A stretch of 64,000 nucleotides of DNA from Plazaster borealis (lineage: Eukaryota; Echinodermata; Asteroidea; Forcipulatida; Labidiasteridae), in NCBI GenBank assembly GCA_021014325.1, contig CM037462.1, positions 4,558,318 to 4,622,317 of the forward strand, read 5' to 3'. The notes under the pieces are model-generated. The model ran no database searches and was not told the origin of the DNA. It saw only the letters and a list, made by a program, of their open reading frames with translations. This document shows, in pieces, positions 37,731 through 48,637 of this stretch (positions within the stretch are counted from its first letter, which is position 1; each line of letters begins with the position of its first letter). The position numbers and the translations under genes are program-made.

Positions 37731-37916
37731 TCTCAGTGAGGGCGCCGTTTGGGCTTATGATGTCATATGCAAGGGTGCTATTGAATAGGGTCATGCTTCA
37801 ATAAAATACATTTGCAAATTAACTTTGAAATATACAGGGTAAAAGGTTGAATTTTGTTCATGTTTCAATAAAATACATGTGCAAATTAACTTTGAAATAG
37901 AACAGGGTAAAAGGTT
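37731..37916. repeat. Direct repeat, copy 2 (about 186 bp)
   Basis: This is the second copy of the block at 36973-37160, with the same internal tandem unit. Confidence 0.9.
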
Positions 37917-38822
37917 GAATTTTGTTCATTTAAACAAATGAAATTAGCCGACTGTTTACGCTCTTTCAATGCTAATTGTTTTACTGACATTTTTTTAAAG
38001 TAGGAATGTAAGGGCTTTTCTTCTGCAGTATACATGAATCAACTTTGAAAACAGATTAAAAGGTAGGCCTATGTAGTTGTCGTGTTATACAAAAATTACG
38101 TTGGTTGATTACTGGTAATTGGCAAACAAAGAGGATATGTGACGTATATTGCTTTTATATCAGTACTTGTGTAGACTATGCAAATAAAAATAGCTTTTAT
38201 CAGCACCATAAATGTTTGTTAAATTTGATTTATGGGGAATTCAAGCTATATAAGGCTTGCCTTTTCCTAATAACATGGCCCCCACCCACCCTCCTACACA
38301 CAGCACAACAAAAGTATTAGTTTTCAATCATAAAAACTCTGAGTGAGCAACACACATGTAGGTTCCGATGGGTTACTCTGCTACCAAGAGACAGAATATT
38401 TAGTCCCTCCATAAGTGACTTCAGGTGGACTGGATACCTGCATTTAATGTTAATTTATTGACTATTTCAATGACTTCAAAAGGTGTTTGGCATGCATCGA
38501 GATCGTCTTTACCATCAATTGTCTAGTATTCTAGTAAACTGGTTCTAATACCAGACAAATATAACAGTTCTATTCTGTCAGTTTTTCTTACTGTTACACG
38601 CATGTTATTTTGTTCAAATCTAATTAACAACTTTGACGTTAGTAATAATTTCAGTCTTGGCCATGCCAGTTTGACAGGTACGCTATGTTTTTAATTATGA
38701 GACCCTTTTTAAAGGGTCTATGAACTGCAGCCAGGAACACCAGGTCAAACTATTCTCTTACAGTAAGTGCAACGTTTTTGATGTGCATTTAAATAACACA
38801 CAGAACCAACAGCTATACGTCC

Positions 38823-39431
38823 ATGGCAAGCCAAATTCCCAATAACTTGATAAACACTTTTTTGTCGACCGATAAACACTGTTTTCCGAAAAACTCTGTT
38901 TATCGCTTGAAAAACAGAGTTTTTTTATAAACACTGTTTATCAAGTGATAAACAGAGTATTTTCGCGATTAACTCTGTTTATCGGCGAAAAACTGTGTTT
39001 ATCGAAAAACTATGTTTATCAGCAAACTGTTTATCAAGTGATAAACTGTGTTTTATCAAAAAACTGTGTTTAATCGAAAAACTATGTTTATCCAAAAACT
39101 GTGTTTATCAACCGATAAACACAGTTTTTTCAAAAAACCATGTTTATCACTTGATAAACAGTGTTTATCGAAAAACTCTGTTTATCACCCCGAAAAACTC
39201 TGTTTATCAAGTGAAAAACAGAGTTTTTTTTAAAACAGTGTTTATCAGTTGATAGACACTGTTTATCTCTAAAAACTCTGTTTATCGGCGAAAAACTCTG
39301 TTTATCGGCGAAAAACAGTGTTTATCGAGATAAACTATGTTTATCAAGTGTTTAACATAGTTTTTCTCAAAAAACAATGTTTATCGGCGATAAACAGTGT
39401 CTATCAAATTATTGGGCTTTTGGCTTGCCAT
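38823..39431. mobile_element. TIR element filled with a palindromic GTTTATC satellite
   Basis: The ends ATGGCAAGCCAAA and its mirror, continued by CCCAATAA(C/T)TTGATA, bound the element. ATACGTCC (38815-38822) and ATAAGTCC (39432-39439) form an 8-bp target duplication with one change. The whole interior is short alternating units of GTTTATC, GATAAAC and AAAAACTCTG in both orientations. Confidence 0.85.
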
Positions 39432-39854
39432 ATAAGTCCCATCTGAACAAAAATGTAACAATCCAACAATGGTTAAGTGTTTTGCTTGAAGGACACAATT
39501 GTCAAAACATGAAGCCACACCCTGCTGAAGCGAACATCTGAGTCCACCACAATAGACCGCGCGGCCTCAACATGCCTCTACTGCTCGGCCACGATATGCA
39601 ACTAACCATGAGATGTGTCTAATTCATGGCTTTAAACCATGAATTTGACACTGGATTTCGTGGGGTTATAGATTTTGTAATTAGTCGTTAGACTTCAGAC
39701 AGGGGGGGGGTACTTTTGTGCACTTTGAAAAAAATCAGCTATAAAGAAATATCCATGCAAAAGCAATCAAACAATCCTTAATTTCAAACATTTGGACTTA
39801 CTTGATTTCCATTTTTGATTTCAATGTTACTGCACAGTTGATGCTTTTCCACAG

Positions 39855-40004
39855 CTGGATGTCGGACTGGCACCTGATGAGAACTGCCATGAAGCTTTGT
39901 TTTGTCATCTTTCGTGTTATCTGTCAGTGGACTTTAAAACTGAAGTTGATGCTTTTGCTCGTTTCCTGAAAGAAGTTTATCAAGCCCTTGTCCATTCCTA
40001 TGAG
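39855..40004 (+). CDS. Orphan exon-like ORF, unknown
   Basis: A good acceptor (ATGCTTTTCCACAG) opens 50 codons that look coding: balanced composition, several Cys, and an amphipathic end (V-D-A-F-A-R-F-L-K-E-V-Y-Q-A-L). They end at GAG|GTACTC, or at a TAG three codons later. I do not recognise the product and see no partner exons nearby. It may be an exon fragment of a transposon or a processed or captured gene. Confidence 0.3.
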
Positions 40005-41446
40005 GTACTCTAGTCTCAGTGTCAGCTTGCAATTATCCATCTACACAAAGATCTGCTGCACATGTGGAAAAAACCCACAAAAAACCAAAAACATTGTTTT
40101 AAATAAAAATAGGCTCTTTTCAGCAATTTTTTTTTTAAATCAGCGTTACAATTTTTTTTTCTACACAACTTTTCAAAAAAAAAAGAAGGCTTGTTCATAT
40201 GTTGAATTTGTTTTAAAAGTTCTTATTTTTACCAATATTGTTCGGACACAACACAAAAACCTTGGCTTGCTTTACTTTCAAGTACATTTGCCCAGGAAAA
40301 TTCAGTGGTTAATATGGTCCTATATTATGACCAACCAACTATTTTGGGATGGAGACTTTCCAGACCATTGGTGGCAGCAGACATACTGGTTAAACCCCTT
40401 GTTCTTTGAACACGATGAGTAGGAGCAAAATACATCACTATTATTATCACTAACTATGCTAAACAAATTTAACATTCTTACGGGCCTGTGAACAAATGTG
40501 AAATGGAACCTATTGAACAGCCCTATAGCTACATGTAAGTTAGCCCAAGCCAAATAAACTTAATCACTGGCAGGGCAATACATGAACACATGAATGCATT
40601 TTCTCTTTTTTTAGGGGAGGGGCTACAATTTATGGGGTGGAAATCGTTAGTACTTTTAATTCATAACAAAATACAGATAAAGTATTAGTATGTTGCTTCA
40701 GTAAATATCTGCTACGTGTTTGGGCTACAGAAGTGGGGCTAATTTGGCAGCAGTGTTGCAAATAATTATTCGGAAATGTCTTTCGGAAATGTTCGGGGAA
40801 AAAACAACAAACCTCCGAGTTCTCCCGACAGTAAGTAAGAGTGTTCCAATTTCCATTGATACTCACCAGCTTTGGGCTACTGCTGTGTACTGAGTAAAAT
40901 GAGGGTTGTGTGACTTTTTTGGAAAACAGGGCCCAAATTCAGATATTTTCAGGCCTGCATTTATTGGAGGTATGGACTGAAATGTACACCCCAAATTGTA
41001 CCCCTGCGTGTAGATGTAATTGTTAAGTGGGTGTGTATGCGTGCATGTCCAAAAAAGCACATGGCCGAAAGTCGAATTAACAGAGTAAAACTTGTCTGCC
41101 TGTGGACCAGGTGAAACCGATTTTTACCTGTTTTGCCGAGTGTCATTCTTGAGAGGATGACCACCGAGTTGGTTCAGATACTCTGACGAGATTTACAGCA
41201 TCGAAAAGGGCAAATAATTAAGTCACAAAATATTTTACAATATTCACAACTACTAGTTCTTGACCACCGCCCACATTGCCCCTTGCGTCCTTCCGAGTGA
41301 GCAGACGATTGATGACCGTGTTGAAAAACTGCGCGTGCCCAGTGTTAATTGTAACTTAATTATGCAAATTCATAGAGTGACGAACATTTACCTCCGAAAA
41401 GAAGTTTTACCGTGTGTAATGCCCTTGAAGTCAGTCGATGACCGTC

Positions 41447-41696
41447 ACTGGCGTAACCAAACATTTTCTTAACTGTTTTATTTTATTTATTTTTTTGAGG
41501 GGAGGGGGGGGTGGCAAGCGGGGCGAAGACAATGTGGAGCTATTTCATGTATCAAACCATTCATTTGTGCATTTTTTCAATAAAGAATGTTTTTCATTTA
41601 AAAGTTTGTACTAGTTAGGTGTTTTTTCGGGGGGGGGGGGCAAGTGAGGAGGGTTCTGGGAGAGGGGGCTATCGCCGCCTCCCCCGGTTACGCCAT
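41447..41696. mobile_element. TIR element family C, copy 1
   Basis: CACTGGCGTAACCA at the left pairs with GGTTACGCCATGG at the right. It contains a T/A-rich stretch and G runs of 8-10. It shares order and motifs with the element at 54250-54407 in reverse orientation. Confidence 0.75.
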
Positions 41697-42059
41697 GGAT
41701 TGACCACACCTTTTGAGACATGCACTATAGACGATGTGACCTGTGACATCACATGTTTACAAAAGAGTCACCAAGCCTGGACTTCCTGCAGGCACGATTT
41801 GTACACAGCTCAATGGAAGAAAACATAAAATCCTATATTTTATGGAGATTGCACTGTCCAATTTTTTTCAACTTTTGATATGATGAAAGGGGGCGCATCT
41901 CAAAACTTGTTCAGCTGTTACTTTTAAAACTCTTGGATTAATGTGGAAATTATGACACAAAATGCAAAGTTTCCCATATGACTAGTGCAGTATCTTGCCT
42001 GCCAGAAAGGCCCAAGAATGTACAAGGTCACACTTATTGTAAACAAAGGTCACAAGGTC

Positions 42060-42305
42060 TGGTAGCAAACAATTTAATGATTTGTTTTCGAAAATTACTA
42101 AATTGGATGTGAACTAAAGAATAATACAAGGCAATGCATGATGTTTGAAAAAACAGAAAACACATAAGGTCTCTTTTCACTATTTTCTCGTGACCTCGAT
42201 GACCAATTGAGCTCAAACTTTCACAGGTTTGTTTGTCCATGCACATGTTGAATCACACAAAATGTGGACACTGATTTTGAGCTGTTACCAAAAGTGTACA
42301 ATACC
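42060..42305. mobile_element. Fragment of TIR element family A
   Basis: GACCAATTGAGCTCAAACTTTCACAGGTTTGT and GTTACCAAAAGTGTACAATACC match the terminal third of family A in reverse orientation. The other end is missing or diverged. Confidence 0.55.
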
Positions 42306-45300
42306 AAGGTTTTCCTAGATTCTAGAGAACTAGCTTGAATTTCCGGAGCGCTGCTTGGATGGATCTTTGACTTATATCATATTAGGGCCTACCTTGCATC
42401 GGGTGCACGCTTTATATTATACACCATTGTGAAAGTTAAATCTTCTCCGCTAGTCAATAGAATTATCTTTCAGTAGTTTTATTTCATTTTTGATCTCCTC
42501 AAACAAGTTCTTAGAAAAGAAATAAATAAAGGTTGTCATGGTCGGCTAGCGCAAAAGGCAGGCCCATTGAGATTTTCTTGGCGGTCGTGCATGATGGGGG
42601 TATTATATGGGGTTTTGCCTGTGAAGGAAAACAATATTTCTAATCAAATGTAGTGCTTTAAAAGCAAGCAACGATGATAACAAAGTGACTTGTCTTTAAA
42701 AAAAAAATATAACAATAAAATAAAAAAATAAAAAGGGAACAAATTAAAAGAGGAATGTATTTTATTTGGGGGGGGGGGGAGTGTTCGTAGCTCTTTAAAT
42801 GTTTACATAAAAGAACACAGATGAAACCAACCAACCTTCCTGAGAAGTTGAACATCAGTCAAATGGAAGAATTTGATGTTCCTAAAACTTATGATTTAAT
42901 GACGTCATTAATGCTGAAAACAATTACTCATGGAAAAGATTGAAATATTTTAAAACATTCAAACAATTAAAAACATTGACACCTATTAACTAGTAAATCA
43001 AAGCGCCACATGTTAACAGACAAAATTATGACTTGTGAATAAATGCACAAAGACACAATATTTTCTCTTGGTTGCATGAACACAAAGTCAACTCTTTTAT
43101 TCCATTCTCACGATTAAGAATTATGGGATCAGAATAACTTAATAACATTGCTGATAATGATAAAACATGTAGGTTTTTAATTATTTAATTTACTGCTATA
43201 AACCACAGACTCCTTGACGGAGAGAAAAAACATGGTTTTTGAGTTCTAAATTACGCCCTCATCAACTACAGAGACAAATAAATATATAGACCTATACACA
43301 TGGCGGCCATTTTTATATGGTGGATCAACTTGAAAATACAATTTGTACAAAAGAGCTGCAAATCACTGTACATGATAAGTGATGAATAGTTAAATATATG
43401 CTAAAAAGTGAATCTTCGCTTGGGGAACTTTTTATATTTTAGTTGAAGTGAAGTTTAAAACTTCCTAATAAATAATGAAAAATTTATTCTGTGGACAAAT
43501 TAAAAGAGTCTAATAGTATGGCCGCCATGAGTCAAAGGTCAATTATAAAAGCACAAGGGATGATGGGATGAACCCTCTGATAAGCTACAATGTACACTTA
43601 AAAATTCTCTCCCCAGATTTTAAAGAATTTATAAGCGTTGGACGTGAAAAAAGATTCACCACCAACGCCAAAAACAAATGAGAGAATTTATATGAATATT
43701 TAAAATGTATGTACAGTGTATGATTTTGAACAAAACATATGGTGGCTTTTTTTTCTACAAGAGCGTGGCAAACATTGATCACAACGAATTCATTTATAAA
43801 CTCTGGCAGTTTTTGCACAAAATATTACAGAAATATTAAAACTTCAGATTGAGATAGATAGAGAGAGACAGAGCACTGGAACAGACAAGCATCTCTCTTT
43901 CTCTTGAGCCAGTGGGTGACTTATCAATAAAATGTCTCCCCTACCAGGTACAATTAATTGGTCCAAACAGCATGTAATATTAACACCTGGCACTGCCATG
44001 TGGACCAGTGAATTACGAAGTAGGGTGGGAATTTTAAGATTTCAGTACTGCACTTAGAAAGTACAAAGTGCAGTTTTGTTTTGAAGCAGTCCTCAAGAAT
44101 GGTATGAATTCAGTGAACGATTTCCATATCTGAAGTGCAGGGGACTACATCATGATATCATATTGCAATTAATCAAAAAGAAAAGACATTGCTGATGCAG
44201 TTCAAGACTGCTTAAGTTGACACCATATTTGTGCCATTTAGACAACTAAAATGTCTGACCAATGGCTCCAAATACACAAACATGAGTCAAAATATTGCCT
44301 GGACCACCATGATTTGTTTGTTTAATGTGGCCTTTTGTTTATCTGTGTGATGCACAATATCATGGTATCAATTTCTGTGGCAAAATCTTGTCCAAAATAG
44401 ACTGGTGCCAGTGATGTAGCTGCTTGCTATACTTCTGGGACCAGACAGTACTAGTCATGGTGCACTAGGCCATGACAATGATAAGACATCATCTTTGTAT
44501 CTAATTTGATAAATAAATAATAAATAGATCTAAAACATTTGTGAGATGATCACAATCGCAAACCATAAATAACACAAGACAAGTTTTCTTCTTCCAGAAG
44601 TTCTATTTTGACTAGACAGTCCTCAAATGAGGACAGCTTCAAGTGAATCTGTTGAAGTAACCTTTTCATGGTAAATTTCAAAGTGATGGAGTGATTTGAA
44701 ATTGTTGACAAACATAAACTCAACACTGTATATGGTTCTCACCCTACCAGTCCCCCATTCATTCTTCATTAGTTGCCAACAGATGTTACCAAAATATGCT
44801 CAGCTAAGATTTTATATGTCACAAAAACCAAGACCGAACAGAATGTTATGTCCCCAAGCTAATGTTGGACATGTAACTTCCCTGGATGCATCGTCTTATA
44901 AGATCGATGCTCCTTTCATCACAAGTGATATTCAAAAAGTCCATTCAAATCTCCATCACAATGTGGACACCCAGGCTGTTTCTGAACTAGCGGCTGTGGC
45001 TAGGTATAGACTGCTCTTAGCAACAGCCACAGCCGCCAATTCGGACATGGCCTAATTATCTTTATCATGATGCAGCCATCTTGTCCGTCTTCAATACAAA
45101 ATAGAAACAGTCTATTCCCTTCTGAGCATTGAACGTTTGCTATGATGTTGACAGAAGACCTGACAAAGATGGCTACAGCATGTAAGGGTTGTTATACTTA
45201 AAATAAACCAAGGTTTCTGACCCCTACTCAGATTAAGTCCAGATTCACATTGCCCACTAAAAACATTTCCGAAACTGCCCTCCTGGGCCAAGAAAGATTT

Positions 45301-48300
45301 ACCGGTTTAAGCATAATGAAACACAAAAAAGTTCATTGTTCGTACAATACATTCAGTAAGCTTTTACGTACAAAGCAGTGCTAGTAAAGACAATGCTACA
45401 AACTATGATAATGTTAAAGAGAAGCAACTTACAAGAGAAAAAAGGAAAATCGGCTAAAAGATAAAAACGTACCCCACAGATTTTAGGACAGAACCAACTA
45501 TACCTACCTCCAATAATAATAATAATAATAATAATTATAATCATTTTTATTTCTCTTATTTACTTTTAAATTCATGAATAGCTTACCCAACCCTATTTCC
45601 CCATCTCTGTCCAACTTCCCTTCCCCATCAATGCTCTCACATTCCCATCCACAAAAAAACAAAACAAAATTTCCACAAAAATCTAAATCACTACAACAGA
45701 AAAACGGGACCACTTTTGGACACTTCTTCTTTCTAACATATACATGAACATGTCATCAAACAGTGATATCGTTATATTTATCATTAAATAAAAGAACTTT
45801 TGTCACGTTTTCTCTGTCATACTCTACAATTAACACTTAGTACAAATTTTGTACATACGCATTCCCCTGTCATGTTTGTTACAAAGGGATATAAAATTGT
45901 TATGGGAATGCCGAAGAATTTTCTTGTTCCTAAAGACAGAACTTACGTCAATTGTGTCGGCTGCCAGTCAAGCACAATCCTTCACGTGTTTAGGTCATTA
46001 CTTCACAACAAAAACAACTGTCTTCTATCTGGAATACTAAACTATATCTGGGTTTTGGTTTTTTACATGTCAGCAAAACATTAAGCTTGTAGACTTAATT
46101 AAACAAGTGCATTTATGAAATTAAAATTAATATGCTGTTGTTTAGACGTTGTTTAAGTGAAAACATTGCTTGAAAAAGAAAACAAATTGGGGGGGGGGTT
46201 AGATGGTGCCGTTGATCCTAGTTGATGAACTGAATGTAATGGGGGAACCATTCACATCAGACATAATGATTGGTTGAACCCCGTTCATACTGGTGAAAGT
46301 CATGATTTTGAATAAGTAATACAAGTTTCAAAGTATCATTCAACAACTAGGATTTTGGCTCTGGGGACGGATGTGTCCACCATTTTGAAAGCCTGTAGTA
46401 AAAGCATAATGTTTCAAACTGGCAGAGTATATCAGAAAAAAAGGAAAGCTCTCTAAAAACCAGTTTAAGTATAATAGGTTATAGAAAATCTGACCCCACC
46501 CCCACTTCCCCAGGATTTGAAGAAAAAGCCATAAATGTTATGACAAGTCTTACAGAAATCCAGACTAAGAATCAATTTGGACAATGAAAAGCACCCTGCC
46601 TTTGTTCACTAACAATTCAATATAACTATTTCCCATAACCAAATATAGACTTGATATAGCTTTCCTTTATCAAATTCTTCACAGATAGTAGATTCAATTC
46701 CTCCTTGATACAAAGTAAGAAATCAGGAAAAAGTTCACACAGAGACACCCCCCATGATGATCAAGATTCTTACATGTACTAAAAGAAGGAGAGTTTGGAT
46801 ATCATACTTTTACTTTGTGTTTGAAGTTCTTCCAACTATCTTTGTTCATAGCTCATACGTATATTTCTCCAATTGCATTGGAAGGTGGGATCACAAAACA
46901 ACCATCTCCCCTCAATGTTACAGCTGTTGATGAAACTATTTATTTTAAAGCTGCATGTGGCTGTGAATTTTGACACTAACCTCAACCTTGTTATTCAAAG
47001 TCTTTGTTAGATCTGGGCGACTCATTCTTTTCCCTGTTGACGAAAAAAGTTGCCTTTCTGCAGCTTTAGAACTCTCTAGATTATGATAAAATAACAGGAT
47101 GAACTGGTTGCGCAAAATTACACTTTGTAATGCAATGGGCCGAACAACCAAATTAATTCAGGAACATTTTCATATGTTAACTAACACATGTGGCAGTCTG
47201 AATAAGACCAAATATTGTCCCTTGAGGACCACTATTGTCAGACTCAAATAAGAATGTTACTCTTGAAATTGTTTTTATGGTAAACACATTTGTATAAGAT
47301 TGCATAAAGATTTTTCTCTAGACATGGAGGAATTGGGTGTGAAAGTGAGGGTTCTAAATTTGCAAGGGAAATGGGAACTAATCACACCAATACAATAAGT
47401 TCATTGAGAATCCAATAAGATGGCACCAGCATCTTTACAAAAAATAGGAATCTCAGATTTGTTTAGCCTCCAGGGCTGGATATTTAGTTTTCAATAAATT
47501 TTGAGGGGTTTTTCGGTGAGGTAATTTATAAAAATCAGACAGCTGCAATCTACTGCATTGTGCTAGCATAAGGTAATAATGTAGATATCACCATGGTCTA
47601 AAATAGTCAGGCCAAGAGCCCATCTCTTGAACATTTAATATCATGGTTACAGGAAAAGGCCTAGATTCTTAAGCACAGTGAAGTTGTAGATTTTTTGAAT
47701 ACTTTAAAGATGAATGTTTTGTTTGTGAATAACTTACAGAGAAACTCCGACCCTCTCTAAGGAAAGTGTTACCATGATTTGAACAGTATAATTGATGTTA
47801 CTTGGCTGATCAAACAGATCAAATGGTGGGTATTTACCATATTTTATCCTACGTTTAAATTATAAAAAGAAAAAAAATAATAAACTTGAAGTGGGAAAGA
47901 TTTCAATCTTATTAATAAGGTGGGCTTTGAATAATGTAAAGTGTTAAACCCATCAACATTCTTACTAAAACACCTGTTCCATTGAATACAATGTGCTTGT
48001 ATGCAGCCTTTTTGTCTTGTCTGAGTTGAAAGGTCGCAGGGTCATATGTCGTCAGTAGTCTTAGCTGTTCCTTTATTGTTCAACATGGCCTCTGCTGTGT
48101 TGACATAAGTCACATGATAAATTCGTCCAGTGGGCTGGTGCCTCTACCTGAGAACTATTTGAATATTAACTTTGTACACCCTTCATTAAGGTACCAGACG
48201 AATCAATACATAGCATTATAAATACATGCTATGCAGTTCATTTACATATCCATACACAAAACAGCCATCTTCGTGAAACATTGTCCAAAAATACCTTATT

Positions 48301-48447
48301 TTGAACTATACAGTAATGTATGCCTGGAAAAAAAAGATGGCTGCTGCGTAAAATCCAGGCCCTTAAGGCTGTGCAATTTGGCGCCCTTTATCAGAACTTA
48401 TCATGTGATTCACATCCTTATCTGTCACAGCACCAGAATTCGCAGTC
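42306..48447. other. Intergenic region and possible distal SSBP 3' UTR
   Basis: The region is AT-rich with no convincing exon. Open frames such as 44696-45055 lack splice sites, conserved motifs or coding composition. Scattered minus-strand AATAAA motifs could mark distal ends of the SSBP transcript. An (AAT)n run lies at 45513-45535. Confidence 0.3.
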
Positions 48448-48453
48448 TTTTAT
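48448..48453 (-). terminator. Candidate polyA signal of the SSBP gene
   Basis: AATAAA on the minus strand lies about 70 bases after the TAG at 48521-48523. It would give a short 3' UTR. Other minus-strand AATAAA copies further on could serve a longer form. Confidence 0.35.
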
Positions 48454-48520
48454 TAAGGTGCGGGGGCACCAGGGCTGCGGGTGGGTGTGTGCTTGGGTGT
48501 TTTTATATGTGGGCGTGTGG

Positions 48521-48637
48521 CTAGGGTTGATGCATAAAGTAGTCAGGATGCTCGCCTGGGGTGTCCTTCTCAAATCTTTTTGCCTCTTCCTGCATTGTTT
48601 CTTTAATCTTAAGTATCGCCGCTGACTCATTCTGGTC
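48521..48637 (-). CDS. SSBP exon j: terminal exon with atypical charged C-terminus
   Basis: After TTTGTTTATGCAG an open frame of 38 codons and TAG follows in the correct phase. It encodes D-Q-N-E-S-A-A-I-L-K-I-K, a Lys/Glu-rich helix (E-E-A-K-R-F-E-K) and ends F-M-H-Q-P. I would have expected Y-S-P-S-M-T-M-S-V or similar and found no exon for it downstream on the minus strand. It could be an alternative last exon. A minus-strand AATAAA lies about 70 bases past the stop. Confidence 0.7.
   Translation of the reverse strand, partial: DQNESAAILKIKETMQEEAKRFEKDTPGEHPDYFMHQP

Noticed and set aside
38995..39252. 85-codon repetitive ORF (L-C-L-I-E-K-L-C-L)
   Set aside because: It is a translation of the GTTTATC satellite within a TIR element.
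39988..40422. 144-codon ORF following the orphan exon
   Set aside because: It is rich in Lys, Asn and Phe from A/T runs and is in a different frame from the exon-like part.
44696..45055. 119-codon ORF between the genes
   Set aside because: It has no known motif, no splice or start context of note, and AT-driven composition in a region likely to be intergenic or SSBP 3' UTR.
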